A DNA stretch of 64,000 nucleotides from Sutcliffiella cohnii (GTDB lineage Bacteria; Bacillota; Bacilli; Bacillales; Bacillaceae_I): NCBI RefSeq assembly GCF_002250055.1, contig NZ_CP018866.1, forward strand, positions 1,790,501 through 1,854,500, given 5' to 3'. Below the pieces are notes generated by a model, which was not told the DNA's origin, ran no database searches, and saw only the letters and a program-made list of their open reading frames with translations. Of the stretch, positions 17,975 to 26,627 are shown one piece after another; position 1 is the first letter of the stretch; the number at the start of each line of letters is the position of its first letter. Position numbers and translations under genes: made by a program.

Positions 17975-18046
17975 TTAAGCTCTGTGAAAACTAGATGGAA
18001 CGCCAGTGCATCCTTGTGAATCTTTTAGAGATAAAATAGATGTCAT
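17975..18046 (-). CDS. Possible 23-residue leader or small protein in the structured RNA
   Basis: ATG with a reasonable ribosome binding site (GAAAGGAAG, 6 nt before the ATG), 23 codons, then TAA. The peptide starts MTSILSLKDSQG and contains a single Cys-Thr-Gly-Val-Pro stretch. It lies about 80 nt after the predicted transcript start. It could be a leader peptide controlling folding of the downstream RNA, or a small protein. No homologue comes to mind. Confidence 0.35.
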   Translation of the reverse strand: MTSILSLKDSQGCTGVPSSFHRA

Positions 18047-18130
18047 AACGTTCTTCCTTTCTATGATAGATCAAGTTACTAACGGCTTTTAGTAATGCTA
18101 TTTGCATACCAAAACTGAAGCCAAGTATTT

Positions 18131-18158
18131 ATTATACTACATGGAAATTATTTGTCAA
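18131..18158 (-). promoter_or_regulatory. Consensus sigma-A promoter of the structured RNA
   Basis: On the minus strand TTGACA (18158-18153), a 16-bp spacer and TATAAT (18136-18131). Both hexamers are perfect, which is unusual in this window and suggests strong transcription. Confidence 0.85.
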
Positions 18159-18273
18159 CTTTTTTCCTGTGTTGGTGTGAAATTATCTGTTCGGGAACAA
18201 ACTATTATTAATTCTTGTTTTTCTGAAAATATAGTATACTAGTAATACATTTTGAAAATAGGAGTGTACATAT

Positions 18274-19326
18274 ATGAGTTTTCCAAATCCGAAAGAAACT
18301 TTTCAGTTAATTAAAGAATTAGTATCTATCCCAAGTCCGTCTGGAAACACGGAAAAAGTTATTTCATTCGTAGAAAATTACTTAAAAGAATATAACGTTG
18401 AAATGAAACGCAACCGCAAAGGTGGATTAATTGTAACAATTCCAGGTGTTAACGAAGCTGAACATCGTATGTTAACAGCGCATGTTGATACGTTAGGTGC
18501 AATGGTGAAAGAAGTAAAGTCAAATGGTCGCTTGAAACTTGCAATGATTGGTGGTTTTCGTTGGAATTCTGTTGAAGGGGAATATTGTGAAATTGAAACT
18601 TCCTCAGGAAAAACGTATACAGGTACCATTTTAATGCATCAAACGTCTGTCCATGTATATAAAAATGCTGGCGACGCTCCACGAAACGATGAGAATATCG
18701 AAGTTCGTATTGATGCAAAAGTGTCTAATGCGGAAGAAGTGCGTTCACTTGGTATCGAAGTAGGAGATTTTGTATCTTTTGACCCACGGGTACAAATTAC
18801 AGAAAACGGTTATATTAAATCTCGTCATTTAGATGATAAAGCGAGTGTTGCTATTCTTTTACGTCTCATTAAATTTATCCAAACAGAAGGAGTTACTTTA
18901 CCATATACAACCCATTTCTTAATTTCTAATAATGAAGAAATTGGATATGGTGGTAATTCTAATATTACACCTGAAACGGTCGAATATTTAGCTGTTGATA
19001 TGGGGGCGTTAGGAGATGGACAATCTTCAGATGAGTATACGGTTTCTATTTGTGTAAAAGATGCTAGTGGTCCGTATCATTACGGTTTACGTAAACACTT
19101 AGTTCAATTGGCACAAGAAAACAACATTGATTACAAGGTAGATATTTATCCTTATTACGGATCGGATGCATCAGCGGCTATCCGCTCTGGACATGACATC
19201 GTACATGGCTTGATTGGTCCTGGAATTGAATCCTCTCATGCTTTCGAACGTACGCATGAAACGTCTATCGACAATACAGAAAAATTAATATTACAATACG
19301 TACAATCACCGTTAGTAAAATATTAA
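18274..19326 (+). CDS. ytoP: M42-family metallo-aminopeptidase
   Basis: A 350-residue two-metal aminopeptidase, close in length and character to B. subtilis YtoP. Seen: AHVDTLG (metal His/Asp, about residues 69-75), SRHLDDKA (bridging Asp, about 183-190), the catalytic pair NNEEIGYGGN (about 218-227), AVDMGAL, and the last metal histidine in ESSHAFERTH. M42 enzymes form large tetrahedral dodecamers that trim short peptides in the cytoplasm. The ATG follows AGGAGTG. Probably monocistronic. The promoter candidate upstream is TTGTTT ... TATACT. Confidence 0.9.
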   Translation: MSFPNPKETFQLIKELVSIPSPSGNTEKVISFVENYLKEYNVEMKRNRKGGLIVTIPGVNEAEHRMLTAHVDTLGAMVKEVKSNGRLKLAMIGGFRWNSVEGEYCEIETSSGKTYTGTILMHQTSVHVYKNAGDAPRNDENIEVRIDAKVSNAEEVRSLGIEVGDFVSFDPRVQITENGYIKSRHLDDKASVAILLRLIKFIQTEGVTLPYTTHFLISNNEEIGYGGNSNITPETVEYLAVDMGALGDGQSSDEYTVSICVKDASGPYHYGLRKHLVQLAQENNIDYKVDIYPYYGSDASAAIRSGHDIVHGLIGPGIESSHAFERTHETSIDNTEKLILQYVQSPLVKY

Positions 19327-19340
19327 TTAAAAACAGAGGA

Positions 19341-19465
19341 TGGTACAAAAATTAAGTTGACCATGATAAAAATCGGCCTAACGCGGTTTTCCGGAGCGAG
19401 TAATTATTCACCCGTCCTATTTTTTGTTGGTTTTTACTTTGATAAAAATAGTTATATCCCAACTT
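19341..19465 (-). repeat. Degenerate copy of the window's dispersed palindromic repeat
   Basis: Read on the minus strand it starts AAGTTGGGATATAACTATT, continues with CAACAAAAAATAG and contains CTCGCTCCGGAAAACCGCG. These blocks match the copies near 33974 and 52606 but the central hairpin is lost. Confidence 0.55.
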
Positions 19466-19507
19466 AAAAATAAAACGCAAGCCTGTTATCAAAGCAGACT
19501 TGCGTTT
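19466..19507 (-). terminator. Terminator of splAB
   Basis: AAACGCAAGCCTG and CAGACTTGCGTTT pair (one G-U/A-C mismatch) around an 8-9 nt loop; a T-rich run follows on the minus strand. Confidence 0.85.
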
Positions 19508-19513
19508 ACTTAT

Positions 19514-20539
19514 TTAAGTAAAATATTCAATCTTTGCCTGTGGAAAGTAAGACTGAATATACTCCGAAAGTGTATCTTTTAATTCATTCGCTTCATCTTT
19601 CGGGTAGATATATTTACCGATTCCATATTTACCCCATTTATACTGTCGTTTCGCTTCATCCAATTCTAATTTAGTCATCGGATAATTTTGTTGGATAACC
19701 CGTTTTGCTGGTTTTGTAAAGCGATGTTGAATGAGCTCAAAAGTTAAATTTTCAGTCGCGTGTTTCGGTAATTTTTCATAAAGCTTTTGAAACAGATTTT
19801 TATAGCCTTCTTGCCAACCTTCATGTATATAAATTGGTGCAACGATAAATCCGAGTGGATAATCTGCATTTGCCACTTTTTCCGCTGCCTCAATTCGTAA
19901 ATCGAGCGGAGACGTCCCAGGTTCAAAGTTTTTTATAACGAAATCTGCATTAACACTAAAACGAAAACGTGTTTTTCCTTGATGATCCGCATCTAATAAA
20001 TGGTCCACGTGATGAAACTTCGTCACGAAGCGTAGTAACCCTTCTTCTTTCTTACCGAAAAATTCAATCGTCTTTTTTAACGTATGTGTTAAATGGTCAA
20101 TTCCAACAATATCTGACGTACAAGATGCTTCAAAACGAGTAGGTTCAGGTGCGCGTTCGGCCATATATTTTTCGGCCTGCTCAAAAATTTCGTCCACATT
20201 TACGTATGTACGAATATAAGGTTTACTCCCCATTGTAGTCTGTAAATAACAGTAATGACAATGTCCCATACAGCCAGTCGCCAATGGAATAGCGTATTCT
20301 GCAGAAGGTTTGGAAGTATCGAATTTTAACGTTTTACGAACACCAACTACTAACGTTGATTTCGCATTTCGATATTTTTGAAAATCGTTCTTACCAGGTA
20401 AATCACGTATTTGATTGTGGGACGTTGTTTCCCTAATTTCTAAACCCATTGCTTCGAATTTATTTTTTAATTCAACTCCTAATGGATATTCCAACGCTCT
20501 AGGTTCCATATAAACGAGTTGAGGAACAAATGGTCTCAT
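19514..20539 (-). CDS. splB: Spore photoproduct lyase
   Basis: A 341-residue radical-SAM DNA repair enzyme that reverts the 5-thyminyl-5,6-dihydrothymine lesion in germinating spores. The iron-sulfur cluster cysteines are at residues 90, 94 and 97 (CMGHCHYC), and the conserved hydrogen-donor cysteine is at 140 in FEASCTSD, one position off the B. subtilis numbering (Cys141). Length matches SplB (342). It lies 12 bp downstream of splA. Expression in the forespore through sigma-G is known for the family, but I could not identify a convincing sigma-G promoter here. Confidence 0.95.
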   Translation of the reverse strand: MRPFVPQLVYMEPRALEYPLGVELKNKFEAMGLEIRETTSHNQIRDLPGKNDFQKYRNAKSTLVVGVRKTLKFDTSKPSAEYAIPLATGCMGHCHYCYLQTTMGSKPYIRTYVNVDEIFEQAEKYMAERAPEPTRFEASCTSDIVGIDHLTHTLKKTIEFFGKKEEGLLRFVTKFHHVDHLLDADHQGKTRFRFSVNADFVIKNFEPGTSPLDLRIEAAEKVANADYPLGFIVAPIYIHEGWQEGYKNLFQKLYEKLPKHATENLTFELIQHRFTKPAKRVIQQNYPMTKLELDEAKRQYKWGKYGIGKYIYPKDEANELKDTLSEYIQSYFPQAKIEYFT

Positions 20540-20551
20540 AATTTTCTCCCC

Positions 20552-20779
20552 TTAAAAAGTGTCACCGAAATAATCGTTGTACACTGTTTCTGCTTCTTCT
20601 AGCGAAGTGTAATAAGCTAAGTCTTCTGTAATTGGATAAAACGTATTGTAAAGCGCTAGTGCTAATTCTCCACTATGAGGATCTTGTACAATAGTCGCTT
20701 CTTCAATCGTTGCCACGTTTTGTGTATGAGGATTGCGATAAAATATATAGATCGAATTTCCTTCATGTAGATTGTTCAT
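20552..20779 (-). CDS. splA: SplA, small regulator of splB
   Basis: A 75-residue protein upstream of and co-directional with splB, the same order as in B. subtilis, where SplA (79 residues, TRAP-like) lowers splB expression. The sequence is acidic at the C-terminus and predicted mostly beta (SIYIFYRNPHTQNVATIEEA). Identification rests on size, position and general resemblance rather than on a strong motif. Confidence 0.85.
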   Translation of the reverse strand: MNNLHEGNSIYIFYRNPHTQNVATIEEATIVQDPHSGELALALYNTFYPITEDLAYYTSLEEAETVYNDYFGDTF

Positions 20780-20896
20780 ACTTTTTCTTCACCTACTTCT
20801 AAATAATTCATAATGTTAGTTTTAAATATTTTTATCAATTTATACGATTGATGATTCCTGCAATTATTGGATATTACTATTAGGGAATAAGGGGGC

Positions 20897-22102
20897 ATGT
20901 GTGAAGAGATGAATTTACAAACAGGAAAGCTATACTGGCCAACTACAATGGAAAACGAACCAATTTATAAAAGTTTATCAGAAGATATTGAATGTGATAA
21001 TTGTATTATCGGTGCAGGTAGTTCGGGTGCACAACTTGCATATATGTTAAAAGATAGTGGTGCAAAAGTAGTAGTTGTTGATAAACGAACAGTTGGTGCA
21101 GGCAGTACGTCAACAAATACGGCACTAATTCAAATATTAGGAGACAAGACGACAACAGCGTTAGTTAATTCATTTGGAGAAAAAAATACAATACTACATT
21201 ACCAGCTATGTCAAAAAGCGATTTCAGAAATTGAAAACACATGCCGCCTATTACCGATTGATCCAGAGTATAAGGTGCGTGATAGCCTTTATTTTGCTAG
21301 TACGAAAGAGGATTTACATGAGCTGGAAACAGACTATAACATGTTAAAAAAACACGGGTTTCAAGTAGATTGGTTAACAAAGTCACAAATTCGTGAAAGG
21401 TATCCATTTGAAAAAGAGGCAGCAATCTATTCCTATAATGATGGTGAAATGAATCCGTTAAAATACGTATATGGATTACTAGAAGCTTGTAAAGAAAGTG
21501 GTATTGAAATATATGAACATACCGAAATAGTTGGAAAGCGATTAGAAAAGGAAATGGCCTTTTTATATACAAAAGAAAAATACTGTATTAAAGCAAATTA
21601 CGTTGTTTTTGCAGGTGGTTACGAAAATTTAGATATGAAAAAGGATAAAAATGCAGTGTTGGAAAGCTCTTACTCCATTGTGACGACGCCAATTACTGAT
21701 TTATCCAGTTGGTACAAGCAAACATTAATATGGGAAACTGCTCGTCCGTATATTTATCTGAGGACGACGGCAGACAATCGTGTAATAATTGGTGGCTTAG
21801 ATGAAACAACTTCCAATCCAGAAAAGCGGGATCAAAAAATAATTCATAAACGAGACTTACTGTTGGCCGAATTTCAGAAGTTATTCCCCAACATAGATGT
21901 ACAAGCAGAGTTTTACCTCGGCGCTTTCTATGGTGGCACACATAATGGATTACCAATGATAAAAATGTATGAACAGTATCCTCGTTGTTTTTTCATTTTT
22001 GGTTACGGAGATAATGGTACAGTTTATAACCAAGTGTTGGGTAGAATAGTGAAAAACTTGATTGAAACAGGAAAAGACGAAAATTTATCGTTATATAATT
22101 AG
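20897..22102 (+). CDS. FAD-dependent oxidoreductase, DAO/DadA-like
   Basis: A 401-residue flavoprotein of the D-amino-acid-oxidase fold. The FAD dinucleotide motif is IIGAGSSGAQLAYML (residues about 37-51), followed by VVVVDKRTVGAGST and TNTALIQ, and the C-terminal FAD motif FGYGDNGTVYN. Such enzymes oxidise amino acids or related amines; the substrate is unknown. Two starts are possible: 20897, very close to GGGGG, or the in-frame ATG at 20909, which leaves a 13-nt spacing and gives the more usual MNLQTGKLYWP start. A terminator follows. Confidence 0.82.
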   Translation: MCEEMNLQTGKLYWPTTMENEPIYKSLSEDIECDNCIIGAGSSGAQLAYMLKDSGAKVVVVDKRTVGAGSTSTNTALIQILGDKTTTALVNSFGEKNTILHYQLCQKAISEIENTCRLLPIDPEYKVRDSLYFASTKEDLHELETDYNMLKKHGFQVDWLTKSQIRERYPFEKEAAIYSYNDGEMNPLKYVYGLLEACKESGIEIYEHTEIVGKRLEKEMAFLYTKEKYCIKANYVVFAGGYENLDMKKDKNAVLESSYSIVTTPITDLSSWYKQTLIWETARPYIYLRTTADNRVIIGGLDETTSNPEKRDQKIIHKRDLLLAEFQKLFPNIDVQAEFYLGAFYGGTHNGLPMIKMYEQYPRCFFIFGYGDNGTVYNQVLGRIVKNLIETGKDENLSLYN

Positions 22103-22106
22103 GGGG

Positions 22107-22132
22107 AAACCTTGATATATCAAGGTTTTTTT
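22107..22132 (+). terminator. Terminator of the FAD oxidoreductase gene
   Basis: A perfect palindrome AAACCTTGATATATCAAGGTTT followed by a run of T, four bases after the stop. Confidence 0.92.
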
Positions 22133-22174
22133 ACTTTTGTCAAAAAAAGTCGAAAGAATTTTCTAAAAAAACTA

Positions 22175-22211
22175 TTTAATTTTGAATCATATGTGTTATA
22201 TAATACATATG
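22175..22211 (+). promoter_or_regulatory. aceBA promoter with a palindromic operator over the -10 element
   Basis: The -10 TATAAT (22199-22204) follows a weak -35 TTTAAT (22175-22180). A 24-bp inverted repeat, CATATG at each end (22188-22193 and 22206-22211), with one asymmetric base pair, is centred at 22199-22200 and covers the -10. A repressor bound there would block RNA polymerase. The regulator is unknown; the site does not look like a CcpA cre box. Confidence 0.65.
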
Positions 22212-22258
22212 AATTAGTAATGGCTGTTTAATAACAGATTTGAATAGGAGGAGAGAAG

Positions 22259-23848
22259 TTGAAGGCAGAAACCGTTGGTGTAGAAGTAATTGGTCCAATG
22301 AATCGTCATTATGACACTGTACTAACAGAAGGAGCATTGCAATTTATTGAAAAGCTCCACATACAGTTTCAAGCAAAACGGAATCGCTTGCTATTAGAAA
22401 GAAAGGAAAGACAAAAACGATTAGATAGTGGGGAAAGGCTGCATTTCTTAACAGAAACAGATTATATTCGGACCGGTGACTGGACAGTAGGTTCTGTTCC
22501 GAAAGACTTAGAGGATCGTAGAGTAGAAATAACTGGACCTGTTGACCGCAAAATGATCATTCATGCATTAAACTCTGGTGCAAAAGTTTTTATGGCAGAC
22601 TTTGAGGATGCGACAGCCCCAACTTGGAGTAATTTGATTGAAGGACAAATAAATTTAAAAGATGCTGTTCATCGTACAATAGATTTCGTGGCTGATAATG
22701 GAAAGGAATATAAGCTAAATAACAATATTGCAACGTTACTCGTTCGTCCGCGAGGATGGCATTTAGAGGAAAAACATGTAAGAGTAAACGGTGAAAAAGT
22801 GTCAGCAAGTCTTTTCGATTTTGGACTTTATTTTTATCATAACGCAAAAAAATTAATCGAAAATGGAAGTGGGCCATATTTTTATTTGCCAAAACTAGAA
22901 AGTCATTTAGAGGCAAGGCTTTGGAACGAAGTGTTCTGTGTTGCACAGAATGAATTAGGGATTGAACGTGGGACCATTAAAGCAACTGTACTTATAGAAA
23001 CTATTACAGCTGCATTTGAAATGGATGAAATACTGTATGAATTGAAAGAACATGCGGCAGGTTTAAACTGCGGTCGCTGGGACTACATCTTTAGTTTCTT
23101 AAAAAAATTCCGTAATAAAGACGGCTTCTTTTTACCAGAACGTGGTTTAGTAACGATGACGGTTCCGTTCATGAGGGCATACACACAATTAGTTGTGCAA
23201 ACTTGTCACCATCGAAATGCTCATGCAATTGGGGGGATGGCTGCGCAAATCCCGGTAAAGAACGATGAAGAGGCGAACAGTGCTGCTTTTGAAAAAGTTC
23301 GCCAAGATAAACTGCGCGAAGTGATGGACGGACATGATGGCACATGGGTTGCTCATCCTGCATTAGTTCCAGTTGCGATGGAAGTTTTTGATGAACATAT
23401 GACAGGATCTAATCAAATTGAAAAGAAACGTGAAGATTTCACGGTAACAGCAGAAGAACTTCTCCAAGTACCAGTCGGAAAGATTACGGAAGCTGGACTT
23501 CGTCAAAACATACATGTAGGCATCGAATATATCGCTTCATGGATTGATGGTAGAGGAGCAGTTCCGATATTTCATTTAATGGAAGATGCAGCAACGGCAG
23601 AAATTTCTAGGGCACAACTATGGCAATGGATTCGCCAACCTTTAGCAATATTAGAGGATGGTCGAAATATTGACGAAGCACTAGTGAGACTGTTTGTGGA
23701 AGAAGAAAAACAAGCAATCTTAAAGAAAGTTGGCCCGACTCACTTTTCTGAAGGAAAATTAGATCAAGCAGTAGAGTTGTTTTTACAACTAGTAATAGAA
23801 GATGAATTTACAGAGTTTTTAACGTTACCTGCATACCGTTTATTATAA
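22259..23848 (+). CDS. aceB: Malate synthase A
   Basis: A 529-residue enzyme of the A isoform (usual length about 530) that condenses glyoxylate with acetyl-CoA to malate. Seen: [14 protein letters not shown] (about residues 110-123), [41 protein letters not shown], and the C-terminal motif [10 protein letters not shown]. Translation starts at TTG, after AGGAGGAGAG. It is followed 24 bp later by isocitrate lyase, so both glyoxylate-shunt enzymes are made from one operon, allowing growth on acetate or fatty acids. Confidence 0.95.
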   Translation: MKAETVGVEVIGPMNRHYDTVLTEGALQFIEKLHIQFQAKRNRLLLERKERQKRLDSGERLHFLTETDYIRTGDWTVGSVPKDLEDRRVEITGPVDRKMIIHALNSGAKVFMADFEDATAPTWSNLIEGQINLKDAVHRTIDFVADNGKEYKLNNNIATLLVRPRGWHLEEKHVRVNGEKVSASLFDFGLYFYHNAKKLIENGSGPYFYLPKLESHLEARLWNEVFCVAQNELGIERGTIKATVLIETITAAFEMDEILYELKEHAAGLNCGRWDYIFSFLKKFRNKDGFFLPERGLVTMTVPFMRAYTQLVVQTCHHRNAHAIGGMAAQIPVKNDEEANSAAFEKVRQDKLREVMDGHDGTWVAHPALVPVAMEVFDEHMTGSNQIEKKREDFTVTAEELLQVPVGKITEAGLRQNIHVGIEYIASWIDGRGAVPIFHLMEDAATAEISRAQLWQWIRQPLAILEDGRNIDEALVRLFVEEEKQAILKKVGPTHFSEGKLDQAVELFLQLVIEDEFTEFLTLPAYRLL

Positions 23849-23872
23849 TTTTAAAAAAAGGGGAGAAACGAA

Positions 23873-25159
23873 ATGACAATGGAGAAAAGAGTAGCAGAAT
23901 TAGAGGAAACTTGGGAATTACAAGAAAGATGGAATGGTGTAACGAGACCGTATTCGGCGGAAGAAGTATTAAAGTTAAGAGGATCAATTGATATTGAATA
24001 TACGTTAGCGAAGCGAGGTTCAGAAAAGCTTTGGAAACTATTACAAGAAGAAGATTACGTAAACGCACTAGGAGCATTAACTGGTAATCAAGCAATTCAA
24101 CAAGTGAAGGCTGGATTAAAAGCAATTTACTTAAGTGGATGGCAAGTTGCTGCAGATGCAAACCTTTCTGGACAAATGTATCCAGATCAAAGTTTATACC
24201 CAGCAAACAGTGTACCAAGTGTAGTGAAGCGTATTAACCAAGCGTTACAACGTGCGGACCAAATTCAACATTTAGAAGGAAGTGGCGATGTAGACTATTT
24301 TGCACCAATTGTAGCTGATGCTGAAGCAGGCTTTGGTGGACAATTAAATGTTTTTGAGCTAATGAAAGGCATGATTGAAGCAGGTGCTTCTGGTGTTCAC
24401 TTTGAAGACCAATTATCCTCAGAGAAAAAATGTGGTCATTTAGGTGGAAAAGTATTATTACCAACGCAAACAGCTGTACGAAATTTAATTTCTGCACGTT
24501 TAGCTGCCGACGTTATGGGCGTACCGACAGTGTTAATAGCTAGAACAGATGCAGATGCAGCGGATTTAATTACGAGTGATATTGATCCAGTCGATGCGTC
24601 GTTTTTAACTGGCGAACGTACGACAGAAGGGTTTTTCCGTACAAAAGCAGGAATTGACCAAGCAATTGCACGCGGGTTAGCGTATGCTCCTTATGCAGAT
24701 TTAATTTGGTGTGAAACTTCAGAACCGAATTTAGAGCAAGCGGAGAAGTTCGCAAAAGCAATTCATGAAAAATTCCCAGGAAAAATGTTAGCTTACAACT
24801 GTTCTCCATCGTTCAACTGGAAAGCGAAATTAGACGATGATACGATTGAAAACTTCCAAAAGAAAATTGCAGAATACGGCTATAAATTCCAATTTGTTAC
24901 ACTTGCTGGCTTCCATGCATTAAATTACAGTATGTTCGAATTAGCAAGAGGCTACAAAGAGCGTGGCATGGGTGCTTACTCCGAATTACAACAAAACGAG
25001 TTTGCAAGTGAAAAATATGGTTACACAGCAACACGCCACCAACGTGAAGTTGGAACAGGCTACTTTGATGAAGTAACAAAAGTAGTTACTGGCGGTACAG
25101 CTTCGACTCAAGCTTTAAAAGGGTCGACGGAAGAAGAGCAATTTTATAGCGTTAAGTAA
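23873..25159 (+). CDS. aceA: Isocitrate lyase
   Basis: A 428-residue enzyme that splits isocitrate into glyoxylate and succinate. The catalytic loop [11 protein letters not shown] (about residues 184-194), [12 protein letters not shown] (about 146-157), the NCSPSFNW block and the [15 protein letters not shown] segment are all present. Second gene of the glyoxylate operon. Its stop codon is followed in the same frame by a 21-bp tandem repeat, and a terminator lies about 190 nt downstream. Confidence 0.96.
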   Translation: MTMEKRVAELEETWELQERWNGVTRPYSAEEVLKLRGSIDIEYTLAKRGSEKLWKLLQEEDYVNALGALTGNQAIQQVKAGLKAIYLSGWQVAADANLSGQMYPDQSLYPANSVPSVVKRINQALQRADQIQHLEGSGDVDYFAPIVADAEAGFGGQLNVFELMKGMIEAGASGVHFEDQLSSEKKCGHLGGKVLLPTQTAVRNLISARLAADVMGVPTVLIARTDADAADLITSDIDPVDASFLTGERTTEGFFRTKAGIDQAIARGLAYAPYADLIWCETSEPNLEQAEKFAKAIHEKFPGKMLAYNCSPSFNWKAKLDDDTIENFQKKIAEYGYKFQFVTLAGFHALNYSMFELARGYKERGMGAYSELQQNEFASEKYGYTATRHQREVGTGYFDEVTKVVTGGTASTQALKGSTEEEQFYSVK

Positions 25160-25170
25160 TGGAGAGAACA

Positions 25171-25275
25171 GGTGATAAATAACACCAGTTTGGTGATAAA
25201 TAAATGCCACGCGGTGATAAATAAAACCGTCTTGGTGATAAAAAAATGGCACTCGGTGATAAATAAAACCAGTTT
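25171..25275 (+). repeat. Five tandem 21-bp repeats in the aceA 3' region
   Basis: Units begin at 25171, 25192, 25213, 25234 and 25255, exactly 21 bp apart. Each starts GGTGATAAATAA (one unit has A for T) and ends with an 8-9 bp tail. Tails of units 1, 3 and 5 resemble each other (ACCAGTTT, ACCGTCTT, ACCAGTTT), and so do units 2 and 4 (TGCCACGC, TGGCACTC), so there is also a 42-bp period. The array starts 11 bp after the aceA stop and should be transcribed with it. The remainder of this 375-bp gap holds a terminator and then AT-rich sequence with the promoter region of the next gene. Confidence 0.9.
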
Positions 25276-25350
25276 CAAGTATAGTTGTAGCGTAAAAATG
25301 CGATGATTACACGAACATGATTAGAACAATTAACCATTATATATAATAGA

Positions 25351-25384
25351 AGAAACTCGGTCGTGCTCGATCCGAGTTTTTTTC
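25351..25384 (+). terminator. Terminator of aceBA
   Basis: AAACTCGG / CCGAGTTT around an 11-nt loop with a run of T, about 190 nt after the aceA stop. Confidence 0.85.
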
Positions 25385-25534
25385 TTGTCTTATGTTTAAA
25401 AATTAAACTTCCGATATAGAATATGAAACTATTTAAAAATGTAATCGTATAAGATAACTAACGAGGTTCACCTTGTCTTATGGACTCGCAAATAGTGAGT
25501 TTATTTCTTATTATATAAGTAAGGAGATGATAAA

Positions 25535-25936
25535 ATGTGGAAGTTTTTAAATCATAGTAACAATATACATAACCTTACAATGAAAAATCTAGAGATGGGA
25601 ATGAAAAAAATAGGGCTTAGCGCAAGCTTTGCAGCAGACATAGTTAGTTCTCTCCAAAGCAGGTTTAATAGTCAAGGAGAAGAGGCATTTCAAGAATGGC
25701 TAGCTAACCTACATTTCAAGCTCCCGGAAGAATTCCAAGATGAGCAAATAGCAAAACAACTGTACATAAAACATCAATCGATAATTGAATCGGAAGTGAA
25801 AAAGTTAGAGGAAGAAACGAAGCTTGGCTGGGAAATACAAACAGAAGATATTGAACATCTACATAATCAAGCTCGAAAAACACAACTAGTTATTAGGCAT
25901 CGATTAACAGAAGTTGTGATGGATTTAACTGATTAA
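25535..25936 (+). CDS. Hypothetical helical protein
   Basis: A 133-residue soluble, largely alpha-helical, charged protein. I recognise no domain. The segment GMKKIGLSASFAADIVSSLQ looks helix-loop-helix-like, and the last half is coiled-coil-like (IESEVKKLEEETKLG). It has a good ribosome binding site (AAGGAGATGATAAAATG) and a terminator after it, so it is very probably a real single-gene unit. Confidence 0.65.
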   Translation: MWKFLNHSNNIHNLTMKNLEMGMKKIGLSASFAADIVSSLQSRFNSQGEEAFQEWLANLHFKLPEEFQDEQIAKQLYIKHQSIIESEVKKLEEETKLGWEIQTEDIEHLHNQARKTQLVIRHRLTEVVMDLTD

Positions 25937-25955
25937 AGGGGGCAGTCAGATAGAA

Positions 25956-25986
25956 AAAAGCTCGCATTTGTAGTGAGCTTTTGTTT
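25956..25986 (+). terminator. Terminator
   Basis: AAAGCTCGC / GTGAGCTTT around ATTTGTA, T-rich tail. Confidence 0.8.
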
Positions 25987-26035
25987 CTATTATTATAAAT
26001 TCGTAATACATTGACTACATACTTTGGTAGGCGTG

Positions 26036-26482
26036 TTACTTTACTATATACTCCATTATTTCTTCTCCGTGGGCGATTATTCCTGTGCTAATAAAACCAA
26101 TATTTTTATAAAAATTCATTGCTTGCTTGTTATCTGGTACAACCGAGAGTCGTATACGATAGCAAGTAGGGTCTTTTGCAAGGTTTTGAATTATTTCTTG
26201 CATTGCCTCTTTTCCATAACCTTTACGCTGATACTTTTCCCCAATCATAAAACGCGGAATCCAGAAACGATCCTCTTCCATTTCGTCGGGAATATTTTCG
26301 GTTGCTAAAAGTCCAACAACCTCTTCCTCCACCATAATTGCATATGGAATTAGATGTTCTTCTACATATGCCTCTGCAATTGTGTACATATTAGGTGCGA
26401 TAAACTGCTCTTGATCTTTTGCCACTTTTAAATTAATACATTGTCGGAAATTAACGCTACTTACTTTTTCTAATCGAATCAT
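26036..26482 (-). CDS. GNAT-family N-acetyltransferase
   Basis: A 148-residue acetyltransferase. The acetyl-CoA binding motif is YQRKGYGKEAMQEII (about residues 84-98), and the later KQAMNFYKNIGFISTG segment (about 118-133) completes the fold. It resembles spermidine/diamine acetyltransferases of the BltD/PaiA type, but the substrate is a guess. ATG at 26482, preceded by a GGGGGTAAC ribosome binding site. Single-gene unit. Confidence 0.85.
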   Translation of the reverse strand: MIRLEKVSSVNFRQCINLKVAKDQEQFIAPNMYTIAEAYVEEHLIPYAIMVEEEVVGLLATENIPDEMEEDRFWIPRFMIGEKYQRKGYGKEAMQEIIQNLAKDPTCYRIRLSVVPDNKQAMNFYKNIGFISTGIIAHGEEIMEYIVK

Positions 26483-26627
26483 TCTGTTACCCCCTTTGTA
26501 CTTCTATTATAAAGTCAGAAAAAGGAAACTTAAATAAATATTTCGATATCTCTATCATTTCGTATTGCGAAATACTTATGTGAAGATTAAAATAATGAAC
26601 ATATAAGTATAAGGGAGATTAGCTAGG

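Larger units (their letters stand above)
17739..18124 (-). ncRNA. Candidate structured RNA transcript of about 385 nt, family not recognised
   Basis: The 725 bases between the GNAT and M42 genes hold a complete minus-strand transcription unit with no long reading frame. A perfect consensus promoter precedes it, and a 14-bp terminator stem with a T-run closes it (17739-17774). Stems seen in between: TTACTAA / TTAGTAA (loop AAGCCG), ACGGT / ACCGT, CGTAAG / CTTACG, ACTTG / CAAGT, and a long hairpin with GCAAC / GTTGC plus GTCTA / TAGGC near the 3' end. It carries two short reading frames, listed separately. It does not match what I remember of 6S RNA, RNase P RNA, tmRNA, SRP RNA or common riboswitches. 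It could be a regulatory RNA, a small-protein mRNA, or both. The rest of the gap (17549-17738, 18160-18273) shows only the promoter region of the M42 gene. Confidence 0.6.

Noticed and set aside
25171-25275. CRISPR array
   Set aside because: The units are directly adjacent with only 8-9 bp variable tails that themselves repeat. There are no spacer-length unique sequences and no cas genes.
25172-25315. Small protein with heptad repeats encoded in the 21-bp array
   Set aside because: The frame is open and has a GTG, but no ribosome binding site precedes it and it ends soon after the array. Listed only as a possible read-through.
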